DNA of 64,000 nt from Ahaetulla prasina (lineage: Eukaryota > Chordata > Lepidosauria > Squamata > Colubridae): positions 263,285,958 to 263,349,957 of the forward strand of contig NC_080540.1 of NCBI RefSeq assembly GCF_028640845.1, in the 5' to 3' direction. The notes under the pieces are model-generated. The model had not been told where the DNA came from, made no database searches, and was given only the letters and a program-made list of their open reading frames with translations. Position 1 is the stretch's first letter. Every line of letters starts with the position of its first letter. Positions 1 to 10,143 of this stretch are shown here, one piece after another. The position numbers and the translations under genes were made by a program.

Positions 1-977
1 ACATTTACTGTTGCCCCTACAATGGGTCAAAAATATTTACCAGGATGGGACAAAGTCTTAGTAAAGCCATGGTTCAATATAAGTCTTCATTATCATTTCA
101 GTAGATTATGTCAGAAAAGGTGCACATTATGTTAGTCTAACATATCTGTTTATTTGGTTAATTTATACCCTTTCTGGCCTGCTGCTTAATCAAGATGCTA
201 CAAAATGTTAAAAGCAGCAAAAATAAACAGCAAGAAACAGATTAAAATGGATTATAAATAAATACTACTTAGTATTCCACTTTTCACATTTAACTGTCAA
301 GTTCTGCCATTTTTCCATCTAAAATGAAAAGGGACAAAAAGCTGGGGAATGGAGAGCTATAGGAGAGGACATCCTTATAGTTGACATTTCATGGAAGAGA
401 AAAGAAGACTGTTCAAATATAAATATAAAGACTAATTTTATTTATTTGACCATTTGTGTACACTGGAAGGGTTAACTATGAAGACCAAAACCACAAATGG
501 GCCTTTGAAAATATTGGATGCTGCTTTCAAAACTGTTCCAGTTGCTGCCAAACTATGGGACATAGAGCATTCAGCAATGTACAAAACTCATTACACAAAA
601 GATCTGTTGTAAATGTAGTCTAGTGGATTTTTGAATGAAAATAGCATTAAGAAAGTAGGATGAAGCCTATGACTTATATTTTGCATGGCAGTTAAAATTG
701 TCACTAATGTAGTGCTTCTAGAAAGGCACCATTTTAAGTTTAGGCATCCAAAGAAGCCCCACATAGGTAATTACCTTCAGCCTATTTACTTTTGGGAGTT
801 GTTAATTTTATTTTATGGTGCACAAGAAGTATCAGCTTTTATAGCCATATTCTCTTCGGTGATAAAGAAAAGAGACAGTGAATTGTCAAAACTGTAATAA
901 CAGGTCACACTGGGTTCTACTCCTGCTTTCAGATGCTAAAAAATAGTGCAAATATTTTACTTAAAAATTTCTAATTC
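1..977. other. AT-rich DNA, nothing recognised
   Basis: No open frame here has recognisable protein similarity; the longest is 70 codons with no family features. No repeat family, inverted repeat or RNA gene was recognised. Probably intergenic or intronic DNA. Confidence 0.6.
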
Positions 978-1244
978 ATTTTTTTAAATTTGAATTTATA
1001 TTCCGCCCTTCTCCGAAGACTCAGGGTGGCTTACACTGTGTTAAGCAATAGTCTTCATCCATTTGTATATTATATACAAAGTCAACTTTTTATTGCCCCC
1101 AACAATCTGGGTCCTCATTTTACCTATCTTATAAAGGATGGAAGGCTGAGTCAACCTTGGGCCTGGTGGGACTTGAACTTGCAGTAATTGCAAGCAGCTG
1201 TGTTAATAACAGACAGACTTAGTCTGCTGAGCCACCAAAGGCCC
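978..1244 (-). repeat. tRNA-derived SINE with L2-like 3' tail
   Basis: Read on the minus strand, this begins with a tRNA-like head (GGTGGCTCAG A-box-like, then a B-box-like AGTTCAAGTCC). It continues through a body that includes TGAGTCAACCTTGGGCCTGG in plus orientation, and ends with the stem-loop CCGCCCTT...AAGACTCAGGGTGG that also closes the L2 LINEs of this window. The copy at 9878-10143 is the same family. SINEs are transcribed by RNA polymerase III and mobilised by a partner LINE that recognises the shared tail, so L2 is the inferred partner. Age looks moderate from the mismatches. Confidence 0.75.
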
Positions 1245-1276
1245 TTTCATTTCTCTTCAGCTACAATTGTTTAAGC

Positions 1277-1397
1277 CAGGAGTGGGGTACCATGGTCCTT
1301 TTATGAATTGTGGATTTCAGCTCCCAGAATTCCTGAACCAGCCATGCTGGGAGTTGAAGTCCACAAATCATAAAAAGGCTATGGTTCTCCACCCCTG
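1277..1397. mobile_element. hAT-type palindromic MITE
   Basis: The 121-bp element begins CAGGAGTGG and ends CCACCCCTG. The two halves are nearly complementary, so the element folds into one hairpin. It is flanked by 8-bp copies GTTTAAGC (1269-1276) and GCTTAAGC (1398-1405), 7 of 8 identical, as expected for a hAT transposase. There is no coding capacity. The central block resembles the other palindromic MITEs at 21088 and 25482 (TTGAAGTCCAC core). Confidence 0.8.
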
Positions 1398-1405
1398 GCT
1401 TAAGC

Positions 1406-2411
1406 CAATGTTATACCCAGGTGCAGATTATTTTCACAGTGTATATTTAAATCTTGTAAGAGAGATCATAGTTTAGAAAGTTACAACTGATGACCTGGAT
1501 ATTGCTGTGGCCATTATGGGTTTCTTGAGTTGCTGACTGTTTCTTAGGCTTGGTTCCTTGTACAAAGAGATAAATAAAGGATGACCTTTTTGAAGACTTA
1601 TGCTTAAGTAGTGCAGAACATTTCGCAAATGCGTCACCCATCAAAGCTGGTAGATTGGTGATGATAAAGAATAATCAAAACTAGTAACCCTCTTTAAACA
1701 GTGTTCTGCTTAACTTTTCTGAATATTAACAGCTCCACTAAACAAAATATATCACTAGGAATAAAAGAAAACAAAGGCCAGTCTAAAAAAAAAGAATCCT
1801 TTTTGTTTTAGTGCAGACTTTAATTGAAGAAAAGTATTTTTTAACAAAAACTTAGCCAGGTTTTCAAAAGCATGCATTAGTCACTAACAATATAGTCTCA
1901 TGCATATGCTCAATATTTAGGCAATTTACTATTTTTATCTTAATTAAGATATATCTTTTCAGCCAGCAACAAGCCAAGTCATCTGTACTGTCATTATGTT
2001 AGTACAACTCTAAATTCATGGGTCTGTCTGGCATTGGGGGATGCTTCTTAAGATAATTCTTTAAAATAATCTTATGTACATGTAGTTTTATTTTTCTGGT
2101 GGTTCTTTAAGCAAATGAAATTTAGCAAACTGATAACCATATCATTTCTATTATATCTTTATAGTGCTGTGGCATGCTTGAGCATTGTCCAGATTTCAAT
2201 GGGCATCTCTGACAGCTCTACTAACCCACTTCCTGCCCCAGAATATTTCTTCCTCATAGGTTTATCTTTAGTTCCGTGCAAACCTCTGTGTTAGTGTTCT
2301 GTGCTTCAGTTCAAAAAATGGCTTGTCTTCTGATCCAGAGGCAAATCTATTTTCCATGTTTAGAAAGTATTTTTTTCTTCTCTGACATAATTTTCTCTAT
2401 TTCTAGTTAAT
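1406..2411. other. Unassigned AT-rich DNA
   Basis: No gene, RNA or repeat family recognised. Short open frames on both strands look random. Confidence 0.5.
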
Positions 2412-2718
2412 AGACCCCTCCTCAAGAAGCCTTCCCTGGATCCAGCTATTTTGGGGAATTACCGTCCAGTCTCCAACCTTTGCTTTGTGGCGAAGGTTGT
2501 AGAGAGTGTGATTGCATGGCAGCTTTCCCAGTACCTGGATGAAGCCGTCTATCTAGACCCGTTCCAGTCCGGTTTCCGGCCCGGTCATAGTACGGAGACA
2601 GCTTTGGTCGCGTTGGTGGATGACCTCTGGAGGGCCAGGGATAGGGGGTTGTTCCTCTGCCCTGGTCCTATTAGATCTCTCAGCGGCTTTCGATACCATC
2701 GACCATGGTATCTTGGGG
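2412..2718 (+). pseudogene. L2 LINE reverse transcriptase, 5' part of a split copy
   Basis: The translation carries the L2 fingers and palm signature: NYRPVSNL, then GFRPGHSTETALVALVDDL, then LLDLSAAFDTIDHGIL in another frame, so there is at least one frameshift near 2650. The 5' end is truncated. The frame stops matching right after the sequence for DHGIL, where an antisense L2 begins. The same copy resumes at 6126 with the residues that follow in L2 (VGGTVYRWFSSYLSDRSQ), so this is the left part of one L2 split by the later insertion. L2 reverse transcriptase copies its own RNA at a nicked target; this copy is dead. Confidence 0.85.
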
Positions 2719-2944
2719 TTTTATTTATTTATTTCTTTATTAATTAAACTTTTATACCGCCCTTCTCCCGAAGGACTCAGGGCGGTGTACAGCCTTCATT
2801 TAAAACAATTAATATACATATTAAAATAACAATTAAAAAGCTTATTCAATAAAAGGCCGAAATTAAAACCGTCCAATTGACCATATAAAATACCCAGTAA
2901 AATTACAATTTAAAATTTAAAATTTAAAATTTAGAATTTAAAAA

Positions 2945-4774
2945 TCAGGCTAGTCCCGCTTGGATAAATAAATAAGTTTTCAGTTCCCGGCGAAAGGTCC
3001 AAAGGTCAGGCAATTGGCGTAGACCGGGGGGAAGTTCGTTCCAGAGGGTAGGTGCTCCCACAGAGAAGGACCTTCCCCTGGGGGCCGCCCGCCGACACTG
3101 CTTGGCGGACGGCACCCTGAGAAGACCCTCTCTGTGAGAGTGTACAGGTCGGTGGGAGGCATGTGGAAACAGCAGGCGGTCCCGTAAGTACCCGGGCCCT
3201 AAGCCATGGAGCGCTTTGAAAGTGGTAACCAAAACCTTGAAGCGCACCCGGAAGACCACAGGTAGCCAGTGCAGACTGTGCAGGAGTGGTGTTACCCGGG
3301 AGCAACGTGGTGCTCCCTCAATCACCCGCGCAGCTGCATTCTGGACTAACTGAAGTTTCCGAGTACACTTCAGGGGTAGCCCCATGTAGAGAGCATTGCA
3401 ATAATCCAGTCAAGAAGTGACGGGAGCATGAGTGACCGTGCATAAGGCATCCCGGTTGAGAAAGGGGCGCAACTGGCGGACCAGGCGGACCTGGTAAAAA
3501 GCTCTCCTGGAGACAGCCGTCAAGTGATCTTCAAACGACAGCCGTCCATCCAGGAGAACGCCCAAGTTGCGCACCCTTTCCATTGGGGCCAGTGACTCGC
3601 CCCCAACAGTCAGCCGCGGTTGCAGCTGACTGTACCGGGATGCCGGCATCCACAGCCACTCCGTCTTGGATGGATTGAGTCTGAGTCTGTTTCTCCCCAT
3701 TCAGACCCGTACGGCCTCCAAACAACGGGACAGCACTTCGACAGCTTCGCTGGGGTGGCCTGGGGTGGAGAAGTACAGCTGGGTATCATCAGCGTACAGA
3801 TGATAATTCACCCCAAAGCCACTGATGACCTCGCCCAACGGCTTCATGTAGATGTTGAACAGGAGAGGCGAGAGAATCGACCCCTGCGGCACCCCACAAG
3901 TGAGGCGCCTCGCGGCCGATCTCTGCCCCCCTGTCAACACCGTCTGCGACCGGTCGGAGAGGTAGGAGGAGAACCACCGATAAACGGTGCCTCCCACTCC
4001 CAACCCCTCCAACCGGCGCAGCAGGATACCATGGTAGATGGTATCAAAAGCCGATGAGAGATCCAACAGGACCAGGGCAGAGGAGCAACCCCTATCCCTG
4101 GCCCTCCAGAGGTCATCCACCAAGGCGACCAAAGCTGTCTCCGTGCTATACCCGGGCCGGAAGCCGGACTGGAACGGGTCTAGATAGACAGCTTCCTCCA
4201 GGTACTGAGGGAACTGCCGTGCCACCACACTCTCTACAACCTTCGCCACAAAGCGAAGGTTGGAGACTGGACGATAATTACCCAAAATAGCTGGGTCCAG
4301 GGAAGGCTTCTTGAGGAGGGGTCTCACCACCACCTCTTTCAAGGCGGCGGGAAAGTCCCCCTCCATCAAAGAAGTATTTATAATACCCCGGAGCCAGCCT
4401 CGTGTCACATCCTGAGTGGCCAGCACCAGCCAGGAGGGGCACGGGTCCAGTAAACATGTAGTGGCATGCAGCCTCCCCAGCAATTTGTCCACGTCCTCGG
4501 GAGCCACAGAATCAAACTCATCCCAAACAACATCAACAAGACGAGCCTCAATTATCTCATCCGGATCATCGCAATCTTGGTCCAAGCTATCCCGAAGCTG
4601 AGCGATTTTATCATATAGATAACCGCTAAACTCCTCAGCACGTCCCTGCAAGGGGTCATCCCGTCCCCCCTGGTGAAGGAGGGAACGGGTCACCCGAAAC
4701 AGGGCGGCCGGGCGGTTATCTGCTGACGCAATGAGGGAGGAGGCGTAAGAACGCCTCGCCACCCTCAGTGCCAC
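2945..4774 (-). pseudogene. L2 ORF2 reverse transcriptase and C-terminal region (broken)
   Basis: The frame 4774-3701 holds the L2 palm: NYRPVSNL, GFRPGYSTETAL, LDLSSAFDTIYHG, then CGVPQGSILSPLLFNIYM and the catalytic YADDTQLY. A stop follows VLSRCLEAVRV at 3701. The thumb continues in 3700-3410 (GRNRLRLNPSKTEWLW), stops again, and the C-terminal region continues in 3385-2945 (KCTRKLQLVQNAAARVIEG up to LRTFRRELKTYLF-like residues). At least two in-frame stops plus the frameshift at 4774 inactivate it. L2 rather than CR1 is favoured by the LQLVQNAAARV block and the 3' stem-loop. Confidence 0.85.
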
Positions 4775-5750
4775 TAGGTAGGTCTTTGAAAAAGACCTGT
4801 CCGATCAGCTTCGGAGTGGCTGGACCTCCAGGCACTCTCTAGGCGTCTTCTCCGGCGTTTCATCTCTCTCAGCTCCTCAGAGAACCAAGGAGCTAATTGA
4901 GATCTGCGCCGGGTCAGAGGCCGCAAAGGCACGACACGGTCCAAAGCCCCAGCCGCGGCCTGTTCCCAGGCTGCCACTAGTTCTTCGGTCGTGCCGTGGG
5001 TAAGATCCTCAGGGAATGGCCCAAGCTCCATCTGGAACCTCTCAGGGTCCATCAGGCGCCTGGGACGGAACCAACGCATTGGTTCCGTCTCCCTGCGGTG
5101 GTGAGTAGCAGTCTGAAAGTCTAGGCAGAGGAGAAAATGATCTGACCATGACACCGGTATCATCACTAAATCTCTTACTACCAGATCATTAAGCCACTGT
5201 CCAGAGATATAAATCAGGTCCAGCGCGGATCCCCCTGTGTGAGTAGGGCCATCCGTTACTTGAATCAGGTCCAAGGCTGTCATGGAAGCCTGGAACTCCT
5301 GAACCACTGTTGACGACAAGCCGGCCGATGGCAAGTTGAAATCATCCATGACCAAAAGTCTGGGGATCTCAACAGCCACCCCGGCAAGCACCTCCAGCAG
5401 CTCTGGCAGGGCTGTAGTCACGTAGCAAGGAGCCAGGTACGCGATCAACAGACCCATCTGATTCTTATGGCCCCACTTCACAAGAAGGGATTCACAGCCG
5501 GCTATCTGAGGGACAGTGGTCTCTCTCGGCTCCAGACCCTTTTTCATTACAACCGCCACCCCTCCACCCCTACCCTGGGCCCTCGGTTGATGGAATGCTC
5601 GGAAACCTGGAGGGCACAGTTCAATTAGAGGCACCCCGCCTTCTGCGCCCAACCAGGTCTCTGTAATGCCCATAAAGTCCGTGGACTCCCCCTGGATAAG
5701 ATCACAAATCAGGGGGGCCTTGTTAACCACGGACCGGGCATTACACATCA
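4774..5750 (-). pseudogene. L2 ORF2 N-terminal AP-type endonuclease domain (broken)
   Basis: The minus-strand frame starts at RLMMCNARSVVNKAPL, the start of an apurinic-type endonuclease. It continues with GITETWLGAEGG, then GRGGGVAVVMKKGL, VMDDFNLPSAGL, the SALDLIYIS block, and SWSDHFLL with the catalytic SDH motif. The usual GDFN motif reads DDFN. The domain nicks target DNA to start reverse transcription. The frame is open further upstream (to about 6107) through sequence that looks like the L2 5' region. It is lost at its 3' end near 4774 by a frameshift, after which the reverse transcriptase continues in another frame. Confidence in the family is high; function is lost. Confidence 0.85.
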
Positions 5751-6125
5751 TCAACCGGAGGCCCGGGCTCTGAGGATCCTGACCTTCCGGGGAACGGGGA
5801 AAGACTGGGGGGCCGGAGCACGTGATCGCTTTTAAACAGCGAACACGTGCTCCCAATGAACGATACGGCCCCTTGCTTCCGCCATATCTGCCCCTCCCAC
5901 TTACCGTACAGATGGAACCAACTTCCACATCTGGAACGTACCCCTCACCCCCCTCCCTTGGACCTGATGAAAAAACACCGTGAACTGGGACTGAACCTAC
6001 CCTCCCCGACGGGTTCTTCCCCCCGCCCATCACTTCCCTCCCCCACTTTAAAAAACCCTTATTAAAAAACCTATGTACAAAACCCCATAAATTCTTCTTC
6101 CTCGCATGGGAGGCACAGTTTATCG

Positions 6126-7066
6126 GTGGGAGTGGGAGGCACCGTTTATCGGTGGTTCTCCTCCTATCTCTCCGACCGGTCACAGACGGTGTTGACAGGA
6201 GGGCAGAGATCGACCGCGAGGCGTCTTACTTGTGGGGTGCCTCAGGGGTCGATTCTCTCGCCTCTCCTGTTCAACATCTACATGAAGCCGCTGGGTGAGG
6301 TCATCAGTGGTTTCGGGGTGAGTTACCATCTGTACGCTGATGATATGCAGCTGTACTTTTCCACCCCGGACCACCCCAACAAAGCTGTCGAAGTACTGTC
6401 CCGGTGTCTGGAAGCCGTACGGGTCTGGATGGGGAGAAACAGACTCAAGCTCAATCCCTCCAAGACGGAGTGGCTGTGGATGCCGGCACCCCAGTACAGC
6501 CAGCTGCAGCCGCAGCTGACTGTCGGGGGCGAGTTATTGGCCCCAATGGAAAGGGTGCGCAACTTGGGCATCCTCCTGGATGGGCGGCTGTCGTTCGACG
6601 ATCATTTGGCAGCCGTCTCCAGGAGGGCTTTTCACCAAGTACGCTTGGTTCGCCAGTTGCGCCCCTTCCTTGACCGGGATGCCTTATGCACGGTCACTCA
6701 CGCTCTTGTCATTTCCCGTTTGGATTATTGCAATGCTCTCTACATGGGGCTTCCCCCTGGATTACGCCAAGTGCCTGATCTTCGGACCTTTCGCCGTGAG
6801 CTGAAAACACACTTATTTATTCAAGCAGGACTGGCTTAATAGTTTTATTAAATTTTTAATTGGGGTTTTATTATTTTAGGGTTTTGAATTTTAAATTTTA
6901 AATTTTTTAATGTTGGCCATTTTTCTAATATGCTCTGCTTTTAGTTTGTTGTTTTAATTGTATATTTATCGTGTTTTTATCTTTTGGCTGTACACCACCC
7001 TGAGTCCTTCGGGAGAAGGGCGGTATAAAAATTTAATTAAATAAATAAATAAATAAATAAATAAAT
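6126..7066 (+). pseudogene. L2 LINE, 3' part of the split plus-strand copy
   Basis: An open frame of 237 codons (6126-6839) starts with VGGTVYRWFSSYLSDRSQ. It carries CGVPQGSILSPLLFNIYM, then a changed catalytic block YADDMQLY, then the thumb and the L2 C-terminus. About 345 bp are missing in frame after LYMGLP: the frame jumps to PGLRQVPDLRTFRREL. The 3' UTR follows, with the L2 stem-loop and a (TAAA)n tail to about 7066. It is the continuation of the fragment at 2412-2718. The open frame is a remnant; the protein would lack its start, endonuclease and most of the C-terminal region. Confidence 0.85.
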
Positions 7067-7308
7067 TCTCAGAGTGTTTGTTTGTTTTTTTAGAATTTTA
7101 GGTAATGGTTCTTAGGAACGTTCTTTATGGTGAGGTAGCTGAGGGTGCTGGTGACATTTCTTTGCATTTTTGCATTTGTCCATCTGCAGCTTCCAGTGTT
7201 CTGATCATCCTTCCTGATCAGAAAAGGTCAAGGGGATGAAATTCTTCTTAGGATTTAATTGAAGGATGAGAAATCAGGGATACTGCAGTCTATTGGACCA
7301 ATGAGCAT

Positions 7309-7659
7309 AGGCAGTCCTTACTTAGTGACTATAATTGGGACCCGCAACTTGGTCTCTAAGGGTCATGGTTGGTAAGTGGAAAATCACATGACTGTGATGG
7401 CAACTGTGATTCCCCTTTGGTGATTAGGCAAAGTGTTGTGGTGGCTAAGCAAAAAAGATCACATGATATGATTTATGATTTTCCTTCCACCATCTCTATT
7501 AAGTCTATTATATGCAAACTGAGAAACAAGCAGCTGTAATAATGTGGTTGAAGAATGCTGCAAGTCATCAATGAAAAAACTGGTCGCAAAACTGTTTTTT
7601 ACAATGTCATAACTCTGAATGGTTGCTAAACAAGCTAATTGATAAGCAAGGACTATCTG
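7309..7659 (+). mobile_element. TA-flanked MITE, family with GTAGTCCTTGACTTAC ends
   Basis: Begins AGGCAGTCCTTACTTAG and ends AGCAAGGACTATCTG, an imperfect terminal inverted repeat shared with copies at 14225-14609 and 23111-23428 and a fragment at 12763-12830. It contains the family's internal blocks (TCACATGACTGTGATGG, TTGCTAAACAAGC). No coding capacity. The best copy suggests a TA target, as for Tc1/mariner-like elements. Confidence 0.6.
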
Positions 7660-8047
7660 AATAATAAAATATGAGACATATATACATATACTCTACATCT
7701 ACATCTTATCCACTTTTGACCAAGTTGCTTCCCTGCAGCTAACCAATAGGAGAACACGAAAAATGCCACAAGGTAGCATTTTATGCAGGAATTCCAGCCT
7801 AGCCCTTACCACAAACACCATCTTCTGATATAGCACAATTGAGTGGCAAAGAAATTGTCTCGACTGCATAACAAAGTATGGTGGGAACCCAGAAGTATGG
7901 AGCTAATCTGGAAGTGACACAAATGTGCCAATAACTCTTGATTAATAGGATAGATAAGCAAGAATGTTGACAACTAATACAATTAACACAGAACAACTTC
8001 AAATTCAAAATACAATGGCTCCAGTTTTTGCTTATGCCAGTTTACCA

Positions 8048-8127
8048 TTAAAGGTAAAGGTAAAGGTTACATACGTGCTAGTTGTTGCCGACTCTAGGGG
8101 GTGGTGCTCATCTCCGTTTCAAAGCCA
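8048..8127 (-). repeat. 3' fragment of the CTTTACC-tailed SINE, with adjacent hexamer repeat
   Basis: AAGGTAAAGGTAAAGGTT followed by CTAGTTGTTGCCGACTCTAG and GTTTCAAAGCC matches the 3' third of the tRNA-derived SINE seen in full at 51486 and 25909. Only about 80 bp remain. It is followed by a short (ACCATT)n-like simple repeat at 8127-8165. Confidence 0.75.
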
Positions 8128-8219
8128 TTAACCATTACCATTTACCATTAACCATTACCATTAATGCTGTATTATTCCAGCAACTTAATAGGCCTTTCAA
8201 TATTTTCTTCACTAAGTTA

Positions 8220-8970
8220 TTATTATTATTATTATTATTATTTATTGGATTTATAAACCGCCCTTCTCCCGAAGGACTCAGGGCGGTGTACAGCCAGGAT
8301 AAAAAAGAACAATATACAGTTAAAATACAATTAAAAAACTTATTATACAGTATGGCCGAAATAATTACGAATTAAGAATCTAAAAACCCCAATTAAAACC
8401 AGAGAAAAAATTTAAAATTTAAAATTAAACAATTTAAGAAAGCCCCGCACGAACAAACAAATATGTTTTCAGTTCGCGGCGAAAAGTCCGAAGGTCAGGA
8501 ATTTGACGTAAACCAGGGGAGTTCGTTCCAAAGAGTAGGGCCCCACAGAAGGATCTTCCTCTGGGGGCCGCCAGCCGACATTGTCTGGCGGACGGCACCC
8601 TGAGAAGGCCCTCTCTGTGCGAGCGTACGGGTCGGTGGGAGGCATGAGGTAACAGAAGGCGGTCCCGTAAGTACCCAGGTCCCAAGCCATGGAGCGCTTT
8701 AAAGGTGGTTACCAAGACCTTGAAATGCACCCGAAAGGCAACAGGAAGCCAGTGCAGTCTGCGCAGGAGAGGTGTCACATGGGAGCTACGTGTGACTCCC
8801 TCTATCACCCGCGCAGCTGCATTCTGGACCAACTGAAGCCTCCGAGTGCATCTCAAGGGGAGCCCCATGTAGAGAGCATTGCAATAATCCAGGCGGGAGG
8901 TAACCAGAGCGTGAGTGACTGTGCATAGGGCATCCCGATCAAGGAAGGGGCGCAACTGGCGCACCAGGCG
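8220..8970 (-). pseudogene. L2 LINE 3' end, 5'-truncated
   Basis: The minus-strand frame 8964-8434 is the L2 C-terminal region: RQLRPFLDRDALCTVTHAL, then KCTRR-like LQLVQNAAARVIEG, then LRTFRRELKTYLF. It keeps one open frame of 176 codons. The 3' UTR, L2 stem-loop and a (TTA)n tail lie at 8220-8300. Short copies of AAGTTA flank it (8214-8219 and 8971-8976), a plausible short target duplication. It is a typical 5'-truncated insertion. Confidence 0.85.
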
Positions 8971-8987
8971 AAGTTAGTCTGTGGAGT

Positions 8988-9069
8988 AGTGTTTCTCAAC
9001 CATCATGAGTTCTGGAGAATTCTGGGTGTTGGTCCACATAGCTTAAAGTTACCAAGTTGAGAACATTGC
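8988..9069. mobile_element. Degraded hAT MITE
   Basis: AGTGTTTCTCAACC at the left and GTTGAGAACATTGC at the right form an imperfect inverted repeat typical of the palindromic hAT MITEs in this window. The flanks TGTGGAGT (8980-8987) and TATGGAGT (9070-9077) match at 7 of 8 positions. Confidence 0.6.
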
Positions 9070-9080
9070 TATGGAGTAAC

Positions 9081-9877
9081 AATTCCAGTTCTACCTTTGT
9101 GCACAAGGATATCCACTTCATTTCTAATTCTACTGGTGTGTAGCCAGCCATTTCAGATCTGCTCTCAGCTGTTGTCTTTTTTCATTTGTAATGATGATTG
9201 GGATGGTAATTGTAAGGTTTCTGATTTTGACGGGTGAAGGGGGGTGGAGGTAGGATGGTGCTAAAGCGTTCATTGCAGACTTGTGAATTTATCTTCATTG
9301 TTCTTCAATACACACACTGCTATTACTAATCCTATCAGTGAAACCCATGCTTAAAAGGCTTTATCACCTACCCCAGTGCCTACATTTGAATGGGATTATT
9401 AACACAGTAAGATTGTGACTATCCATTCTCTCCCAGTTGGCAGAACAGTCATGATAGTAGGAATTAGTCTCTTTTAAGAATTCTTATGAATTTTGAAACT
9501 TGTTCCAATGTGTGATGAATGTTCAAGAAAGCCAAGATAATGTTTTGATCAAGGAGTAGGATATTTGTATAAATATATCAACTCCATTAGGGTTGCAAAG
9601 TATTCTTTTCTACCACTATGGCATTTAATAGTGCTAGCTAGCAAAATCTTTCTAAACAATGTGAGTTCACTTTTAGTTACCTTTAAAATGCCTAAATGTT
9701 TGGTAGTATGTTGTGAATGTGTTTATCATAATCAGCATTGCTACTTGGCATTCAGGTGACACCTCCACTCAGAGATATCTTTTCCCAGTTTTACTTAATT
9801 AATGAACCAAGACTGTTCTAACAATACAAACTTGGTTAACATTCTGTAAAATGTAAGTTTTACATTCTGTAAAATGT
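9081..9877. other. Unassigned DNA
   Basis: No gene or repeat family recognised. At the right end ACATTCTGTAAAATGT is repeated directly (about 9839-9876). Confidence 0.45.
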
Positions 9878-10143
9878 GGGCCGCGGTGTGGCTCAGGCTG
9901 TAAGATAGCCTGTTATTAAACACAGCTGCCTGCAATTACTGCAGGCTCGAGTCCCACCAGGCCCAAGGTTGACTCAGCCTTCCGTCCTTTAAAAGGTAGG
10001 TAAAATGAGGACCCAGATTGTTGGGGAGACAATAAGTTGACTTTGTATATAAATATACAAATAGGATGAAACTATTGCCTTACATAATGTAAGCCGCCCT
10101 GAGTCTTCGGAGAAGGGCGGGATATAAATGTAAATTTTTAAAA
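9878..10143 (+). repeat. tRNA-derived SINE with L2-like 3' tail
   Basis: A tRNA-like head carries an A-box-like GTGGCTCAGGCTG (about 9888-9900) and a B-box GGCTCGAGTCC (9943-9953), the internal RNA polymerase III promoter. The body has TTGACTCAGCCTTCC and AAAATGAGGACCCAGATTGT, also found in the Sauria SINEs at 18199 and 19826. The 3' end has the stem-loop CCGCCCTGAGTC...AAGGGCGGG and ATATAAAT, shared with L2. Same family as 978-1244. Confidence 0.8.

Larger units (their letters stand above)
2719..6107 (-). mobile_element. Antisense L2 LINE, long copy nested in another L2
   Basis: On the minus strand this runs from a 5' region near 6107 to an A/T-rich tail at 2719. Its 3' end carries the L2 stem-loop (CCGCCCTTCTCCCGAAGG at 2758-2775 on the plus strand). 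It codes for the endonuclease and reverse transcriptase listed separately. The first L2 ORF is missing, so it is 5'-truncated. It sits inside a plus-strand L2 of the same family (2412-2718 and 6126-7066). A clean target duplication was not found; the right junction contains a near-duplicated stretch (see findings). Confidence 0.85.
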
